Source: Endoryza sp044226045 (lineage in GTDB: Bacteria > Bacteroidota > Bacteroidia > Chitinophagales > Chitinophagaceae). Taken from it: a DNA stretch of 64,000 nucleotides. Of this stretch, positions 59,749 through 64,000 are shown in pieces (within the stretch, counting starts at the first letter, position 1; every line of letters starts with the position of its first letter). The translations under genes and the position numbers were made by a program. Location: contig JBGAHR010000018.1 of the NCBI GenBank assembly GCA_044226045.1, forward strand, positions 11,060 to 75,059. Reading direction: 5' to 3'. A model generated the notes under the pieces. The model searched no databases, was not told where the DNA came from, and was given only the letters and a program-made list of their open reading frames with translations.

Positions 59749-60306
59749 TTAATCCTGCAGGGTGAAGGAGTCGAAGAATTTCCTGGCGTTATCGTTCTTC
59801 TCTTTTCCTTCTGTTGAAAGGGTCTGCAGCATGTAGAACTTGTTTTTGACCAGTATCATTCTTTGTACGGCCATGAATTTCATTCCCTGCACTTCCATAC
59901 TGGCCACCACATTTCTCACAGGGAAATTCTTGTAAGTGCTTTCTTCTATACTCAACACTTTGCCATTCATTTTACCGGCTGATCCTTCTGCCGCTCCCTT
60001 AAAAAATTTATCGAGGGTTTCCTTCGGCATATCCGAACTGACCTTATCAGATGGATACTCACAATAGGCAGTCATATATAACAGGTTGTCTGCTGATTCG
60101 TCTTCAGCCTGTAACATGGCCATATACATGGTAAGTTCCCCGATAGCGCTTGGAACTTTTTGTGTTTGTTCCTCGGGGGCTGCAGGCATCATCACCTTGA
60201 ATTTTCCTTCAGCAGAAGTATAGGTGTACCAGTCATAGATGGTTCGATAGGAGGATGTCGCAACAAGTATCAAGGCTAAAAATGCCACTGAGAAAGTCTT
60301 TTTCAT
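59749..60306 (-). CDS. Secreted protein of unknown function
   Basis: 185 residues from the ATG at 60306 (MKKTFSVAFLALILVATSS, a signal peptide); 13 more open codons upstream do not look natural. The mature part is an alpha/beta domain: FKVMMPAAPEEQTQKVPS, LTMYMAMLQAEDESADNLLY, ETLDKFFKGAAEGSAGK, FPVRNVVASMEVQGMKFM, KFYMLQTLSTEGKEKNDNA and ARKFFDSFTL. It resembles small periplasmic proteins seen in many Bacteroidota, with the closing pattern F-x-x-S-F common to DUF-type secreted domains. No function can be given. Confidence 0.65.
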   Translation of the reverse strand: MKKTFSVAFLALILVATSSYRTIYDWYTYTSAEGKFKVMMPAAPEEQTQKVPSAIGELTMYMAMLQAEDESADNLLYMTAYCEYPSDKVSSDMPKETLDKFFKGAAEGSAGKMNGKVLSIEESTYKNFPVRNVVASMEVQGMKFMAVQRMILVKNKFYMLQTLSTEGKEKNDNARKFFDSFTLQD

Positions 60307-60447
60307 AATAGTGATTGAGTAGTTGAACAGGGTTTTGAGATGCACGAATTAACACAAATAAGCTGAACAAGTCAATACAGCATCCTCTCTTCCGGTATCA
60401 TTCCGGAGAGCTGGTTCGATATTGATGTCTCACAGGTTGATAATGAA

Positions 60448-61011
60448 TTATCCAACGAGGGATTTTAATTTGTCGAGCAAGCCTCCGCCACTACCGGAAT
60501 TGCCGGAGAACATAGCCATGACATCCTGCAAATCGGTATCGCCATCGCCATCGGCATCAAAGGCGCCCGACTTGAATTTGCCGAGTAAACCCTGGATGTT
60601 CATGCCGCTGGTTTTGCCTCCGCTCAGGTTATTGAAAATTCCCTGGATATCGAAACTGCTGTCGTTGGGATCATTGGTTTTGTTCACCAGGTTTTGCAAT
60701 ACATTCGGAACAAGTCCGCCGGCGATATTGCTGGCAGCACCCTGGTCGAGGTTGAATTTGTTCATCAGGTCCTGAATAACATTACCGGAAACCTGTTGTG
60801 AAACGGAAGTATTTTCTACCTGAGTATTTCCACTGAAAAGAGAAAGCACCTCTTTGATACCCCCATTGCCCAGCATATTCTGCAGGCTGGAGGTTATTGA
60901 ATTTCCCGCTGAAGCGATGGCTTCATCGTTTCGTTCATTGGGAATCGCCGGGTTGTTGATTATGGAGTCGCCCGCCTGCTCACGTACCAGGTTGATAAGA
61001 TTTTCTAACAT
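60448..61011 (-). CDS. DUF937-like protein with EF-hand/dockerin loop
   Basis: 187 residues from the ATG at 61011 (MLENLINLVREQAGDS). No signal peptide. It is rich in Asn, Gly, Ser and Gln, with amphipathic helices such as ISQ-like VSGNVIQDLMNKFNLD and NIAGGLVPNVLQNLVNKTND that recall the DUF937 repeat. A calcium-binding loop DADGDGDTDLQDV follows at about 155-167, then a Gly-rich tail GNSGSGGGLLDKLKSLVG. The combination suggests a calcium-responsive assembly protein, which is inference. A stem-loop with one bulge lies at 60385-60410. Confidence 0.7.
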   Translation of the reverse strand: MLENLINLVREQAGDSIINNPAIPNERNDEAIASAGNSITSSLQNMLGNGGIKEVLSLFSGNTQVENTSVSQQVSGNVIQDLMNKFNLDQGAASNIAGGLVPNVLQNLVNKTNDPNDSSFDIQGIFNNLSGGKTSGMNIQGLLGKFKSGAFDADGDGDTDLQDVMAMFSGNSGSGGGLLDKLKSLVG

Positions 61012-61094
61012 AGAATCAGTTTTAGTGACTCTCAAGTTAGGTCAATAAGTGATCAGTCAGATGCGCTGTTGAATGAATTTATCGTGAAAGGTCA

Positions 61095-62159
61095 TTAATT
61101 CTGTTTCGCGAGCTTTTCACTGTTCTCCGCAAACTGAAGAGCGTCGATGAATTCCTGGATCTGGCCGTTCATAACATCATCGAGGTTATACACAGTCAGC
61201 CCGATCCGGTGATCCGTTACACGACCCTGGGGATAATTGTATGTGCGAATTTTTGCGCTCCGGTCGCCGGTGCTCACCAGGCTCTTGCGCTGCCGGGCAA
61301 TTTCCTCCTCCTGCTTGCGAACCTGCTCCTCGTACAATTTGGTTCTCAGCATTTGCATGGCTTTTTCCCGGTTGCCGAGCTGTGTGCGCTCTGTCTGGCA
61401 GATTACTACGGTTCCGGTGGGAATATGGGTCAACTGAACTTTGGTTTCCACTTTGTTTACGTTCTGACCTCCGGCACCCCCGCTTCGGGAGGTTTCCATT
61501 TTTACATCACTTTCCCGGAGTTCAAAATCCACTTCTTCGGCTTCCGGCATTACAGCCACGGTTGCAGCAGAAGTATGAACCCTGCCGCTGGCTTCCGTAT
61601 CCGGCACTCTTTGAACGCGGTGAACACCACTTTCAAATTTCAGGGTGCCATATACATCATCGCCCACTACTTCCAGTTGCACCTCTTTGTATCCACCCAC
61701 TGTTCCTTCACTTTCACTCAGCACAGCAGTCTTCCATCCTTTGGAAGCGCAGTAACGGAGATACATGTTTAACAGGTCGCCGGCGAAGAGACTGGCTTCG
61801 TCACCACCTGTTCCTGCCCGGATTTCAACGATGGCATTTTTCTCATCCTGCGGATCTTTGGGGATCAGCAGTTTCCTGATTTCAGCCTCGAGTGTTGATT
61901 TTTTCTCCTCCAGACCGGGCAATTCCTCCTTGGCCAGTTCTCTCAGTTCTTCATCGTCTCCATTCAACGCTTCCTTATAAGTATCCAGGTCACTCAGGGT
62001 GGTTCGGTATTGCTCGTAGCATTGCACGATCTTTTCAAGGCTCCGGTATTCTTTACTCAGGGCACTGAATTTTTTGTTGTCGCTTACCACTTCAGGGTTG
62101 GTAAGGGCAACACCAATATCATCAAATCGGGCCTTTATCGCTTCCAGTTTATCTAACAT
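61095..62159 (-). CDS. prfA: Peptide chain release factor 1
   Basis: 354 residues. It reads UAA and UAG stop codons and releases the peptide. The GGQ motif is in SRSGGAGGQNVNKVET at about 226-241. The stop-codon recognition tripeptide reads P-D-T (RVPDTEASGRVHTSAATVAV), the PxT form of RF1, not the SPF of RF2. The N-terminal coiled coil and C-terminal domain are full length. The start is the ATG at 62159. It is divergent from the amidohydrolase gene, 81 bases apart. Confidence 0.97.
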   Translation of the reverse strand: MLDKLEAIKARFDDIGVALTNPEVVSDNKKFSALSKEYRSLEKIVQCYEQYRTTLSDLDTYKEALNGDDEELRELAKEELPGLEEKKSTLEAEIRKLLIPKDPQDEKNAIVEIRAGTGGDEASLFAGDLLNMYLRYCASKGWKTAVLSESEGTVGGYKEVQLEVVGDDVYGTLKFESGVHRVQRVPDTEASGRVHTSAATVAVMPEAEEVDFELRESDVKMETSRSGGAGGQNVNKVETKVQLTHIPTGTVVICQTERTQLGNREKAMQMLRTKLYEEQVRKQEEEIARQRKSLVSTGDRSAKIRTYNYPQGRVTDHRIGLTVYNLDDVMNGQIQEFIDALQFAENSEKLAKQN

Positions 62160-62240
62160 GGCAATGTTCTATTTTTACAGAACGGATGTTTTTAGATCTC
62201 CGCTTTTTAGGTCGGCAAAGTTAATTCATTAAACACTTCC

Positions 62241-63425
62241 ATGGGGTACAGAAAATTCAGGGCAAAAAGAATATTTGACGGGTTTAAATGGGCTGCACCG
62301 GGTTCGGTACTGGTTTGTGATGAGCAGGGAACAATTGAAGGTTTGCTGCCCGAAAGCGAAGCGGGGACTGAGGTGGAAGATCTGGCCGGCATTGTATGCC
62401 CGGGGATGATCAATGCTCACTGTCACCTGGAACTGAGTCATCTGAAAGGAAAGATTCCCCGTCAAACCGGCATGTTGGGTTTTATCAAAGCGGTTATGTC
62501 ATTGAGAAAAGGGTCTGTGGATGAGATCAACCGGGCGACGGAGGAGGCCGAGACCCAAATGCTGCTGGAAGGGATCGTAGCAACGGGAGATATCTGCAAC
62601 ACCACCGACAGCCTGCCGCAGAAAAATAAGGGCAGGATGTACTATCACAACTTTATTGAAGTGGCCGGCTTTATTCCATCGATGGCGGAGATACGTTTCC
62701 AGGGCGCCTTGCAATTGTTCCAGGAATTCGGGAAATATTACGGACTACCAATAGAATCGAATTCCCTGGTACCTCACGCACCATACTCGGTATCGCGCGA
62801 ACTGTTTGAAAAGATCACCAACTTCCCGGGTAACCACCTGCTTTGCATGCACAACCAGGAATCAAAAGCGGAAGAAGATTTCTTTCTTGAAAAATCAGGG
62901 GAGTTCCTGGACCTGTATAACATGCTGGGGCAGGATATCAGTCATTTTCAGGCTTCCGGCAAAAGCAGTTTACAAAACGTTTTGCCTTATTTCAGGAAAA
63001 ACCAGTCGCTGATACTCGTTCATAACGTAACGACCGATGCGCGGGATCTGGCATTTCTAGAAGAGGCCGGTTCGCTCATCGGAAACGATGCGATTTCTTT
63101 ATGTCTTTGTCCCCAGGCCAATTTATATATCGGCAACGGGTTGCCTGATATTCCGCTGCTAATGGAGTCTGGCTTACCGATTGTACTGGGAACAGACAGC
63201 CTGGCTTCCAATGATAGCCTTAGCATATTATCGGAGATAAAAACCATTCACGAATATTTTCCGGCAATAGACATTGAAATCTTGTTGCGATGGGCTACCT
63301 CCAATGGAGCCCGTGCGCTTCAAATGGAAGAAATCCTGGGAAGTTTTGAAAAGGGTAAACAACCCGGTGTTCTGTTAATAGAAGGAGAATCGGTGGGAGA
63401 GTGGAGGGTGAGACGGATGGTTTAG
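62241..63425 (+). CDS. Amidohydrolase-superfamily deaminase-like enzyme
   Basis: 394 residues, soluble. The TIM-barrel amidohydrolase is complete: metal ligands H60 and H62 in GMINAHCHLE, a third His in LVPHAPYSVS, a fourth in LCMHNQESKAEE and the catalytic Asp in VLGTDSLASND. The small N- and C-terminal beta domains (LLPESEAGTEVEDLAGI at the start, GVLLIEGESVGEWRVRRM at the end) fit the chlorohydrolase/cytosine-deaminase group. Aminodeoxyfutalosine deaminase (futalosine route to menaquinone) and S-adenosylhomocysteine deaminase are members; which one this is cannot be told. A modular repeat tract follows the stop. Confidence 0.88.
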   Translation: MGYRKFRAKRIFDGFKWAAPGSVLVCDEQGTIEGLLPESEAGTEVEDLAGIVCPGMINAHCHLELSHLKGKIPRQTGMLGFIKAVMSLRKGSVDEINRATEEAETQMLLEGIVATGDICNTTDSLPQKNKGRMYYHNFIEVAGFIPSMAEIRFQGALQLFQEFGKYYGLPIESNSLVPHAPYSVSRELFEKITNFPGNHLLCMHNQESKAEEDFFLEKSGEFLDLYNMLGQDISHFQASGKSSLQNVLPYFRKNQSLILVHNVTTDARDLAFLEEAGSLIGNDAISLCLCPQANLYIGNGLPDIPLLMESGLPIVLGTDSLASNDSLSILSEIKTIHEYFPAIDIEILLRWATSNGARALQMEEILGSFEKGKQPGVLLIEGESVGEWRVRRMV

Positions 63426-64000
63426 GGGGTGGGGGTGTTTTGCGTTTATCGTTTATGGTTTCACGTTGGTGAAAGTCAAAATTCAAAAGTCAAAATTGGA
63501 AAGTCAAAAATAAAAGGATAACGTGAAACGATTAACCTGAAACGCGAAACGATCAGGAGTTCTGGAACGCTAAGTGGGCAAAGTACCGCGAAGGGCGCAA
63601 AGGGAAGAAGGCAAAAGTCAAAATTGAGAATTTAAAAGTGAAACCTGAAATGATAAACAGTTTTGGAACGCAAAGCGCTAAGGGAATTTAGAAGTCAAAA
63701 AATATATAATTTAAATTCCCTCTCCCTTGGGAGAGGGTTAGGGTGAGGGGCTTCGGGAGCAGGAGCAAAAGCGGAGAAAAAGAAACAGAAAGAAAAACGG
63801 AACAAAACCGTAAACCTAAAAACCACTTTTGTCGGTATCTCTCCGAGACGAGTCCTCCGCCTACGGCGGATAAGACTCGTCTGAGGAACGATTAACCTGA
63901 AACGCGAAACGATCAGGAGTTCTGGAACGCAAAGTTGGCAAAGTACCGCGAAGGGCGCAAAGGGAAGAAGGCAAAAGTCAAAATTGAGAATTTAAAAGTG
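63426..64000. repeat. Mosaic repeat region to window end
   Basis: Modules D (63443-63470, 63518-63550, 63887-63915), G (63470-63515, 63612-63640, 63972-64000) and I (63555-63610, 63915-63965; CGCTAAG/GGCGCAAAGGG nonamers). A short A/B block lies at 63750-63800. Two palindromes are included: CCCTCTCCC-TT-GGGAGAGGG at 63718-63737 followed by TTAGGGTGAGGGG, and GACGAGTC with inner TCCGCC at 63847-63881. No gene. Confidence 0.88.
63527..64000. repeat. 114-bp direct duplication at 360-bp offset
   Basis: Positions 63527-63640 equal 63887-64000 except for two substitutions (63571/63931 and 63576/63936). The match reaches the window edge, so it may extend further. Confidence 0.92.

Noticed and set aside
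1..64000. tRNA or rRNA genes, riboswitches
   Set aside because: I looked for cloverleaf T-loop sequences and conserved rRNA segments in all spacers and saw none. No known riboswitch core was recognised before any metabolic gene.

Overview
The window reads as chromosomal DNA of a Bacteroidota bacterium, most likely a Chitinophagaceae-like member of the Chitinophagales. The pointers are a GldA-type ABC ATPase, a secreted lectin/PKD protein ending in a gliding-motility (CHU_C, type IX secretion) domain, a DUF1501/DUF1800 pair, a DUF5777 barrel protein, a reporter-propeller histidine kinase, a carbamoyl-phosphate synthase large chain without its allosteric domain, and start regions carrying the phylum's TAnnTTTG type -7 element. 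The species cannot be fixed from the window alone. I see no rRNA, tRNA, CRISPR array, transposase, integrase or prophage gene.

Layout. 1-14.3 kb is almost all minus strand: the 5' part of a GAF-domain protein, a secreted protein, endonuclease III, a small helical protein, a DivIC/FtsB protein, enolase, a GldA-like ATPase, a set of three genes (one-helix protein, SulP anion permease, beta-carbonic anhydrase), then comEC and purH. 14.8-17.5 kb is plus strand: an unknown protein, then a membrane protein, a sensor kinase and a response regulator in one unit. 18-22.3 kb holds a DinB protein, carB and a small protein. 22.6-26.8 kb holds an M23 peptidase, a Bcp peroxiredoxin and a TlpA-like lipoprotein/thioredoxin. 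27.5-37.4 kb is plus strand: a propeller kinase with its LuxR regulator, an alpha/beta hydrolase, a TPR protein, a PepSY-like protein, and a four-gene envelope set (CX4CH lipoprotein, OB-fold, YceI, DUF5777). 37.5-48.2 kb is housekeeping: birA, rsfS, ftsH, a LUD protein, a gamma-glutamylcyclotransferase-fold protein, lpxH, an MscS channel, a MerR regulator and gyrB. 48.4-64 kb holds the CHU_C protein, DUF1501/DUF1800, a beta-barrel protein, serS, a cyclophilin, gcvH, an ECF sigma/anti-sigma pair, a VanZ protein, an EF-hand DUF937-like protein, prfA and an amidohydrolase.

The most unusual feature lies between the genes. At least 13 spacers (about 5 percent of the window) carry degenerate short tandem repeats built from a small set of modules: hexamers around GAGCGG (A) and GGAAAC/GGAAAG (B); heptamers around CGCAAAC (C), TGAAACG/ATAAACC (D), AATTGAC (E), GGATGAC/GGATTAC (F) and AAAAGTC (G); nonamers GCGAATTAN (H) and AACGCAAAG-like (I). 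Modules recur in a fixed order (A-B-C-D in several copies, on either strand), usually begin within about ten bases of a stop codon, and in one case have run into a gene and given seryl-tRNA synthetase a 26-residue low-complexity tail. One mosaic spacer contains a 405-bp segment bounded by perfect 21-bp inverted repeats; another contains a 114-bp direct duplication at an offset of exactly 360 bp. I regard this modular repeat family as the best candidate here for something undescribed.
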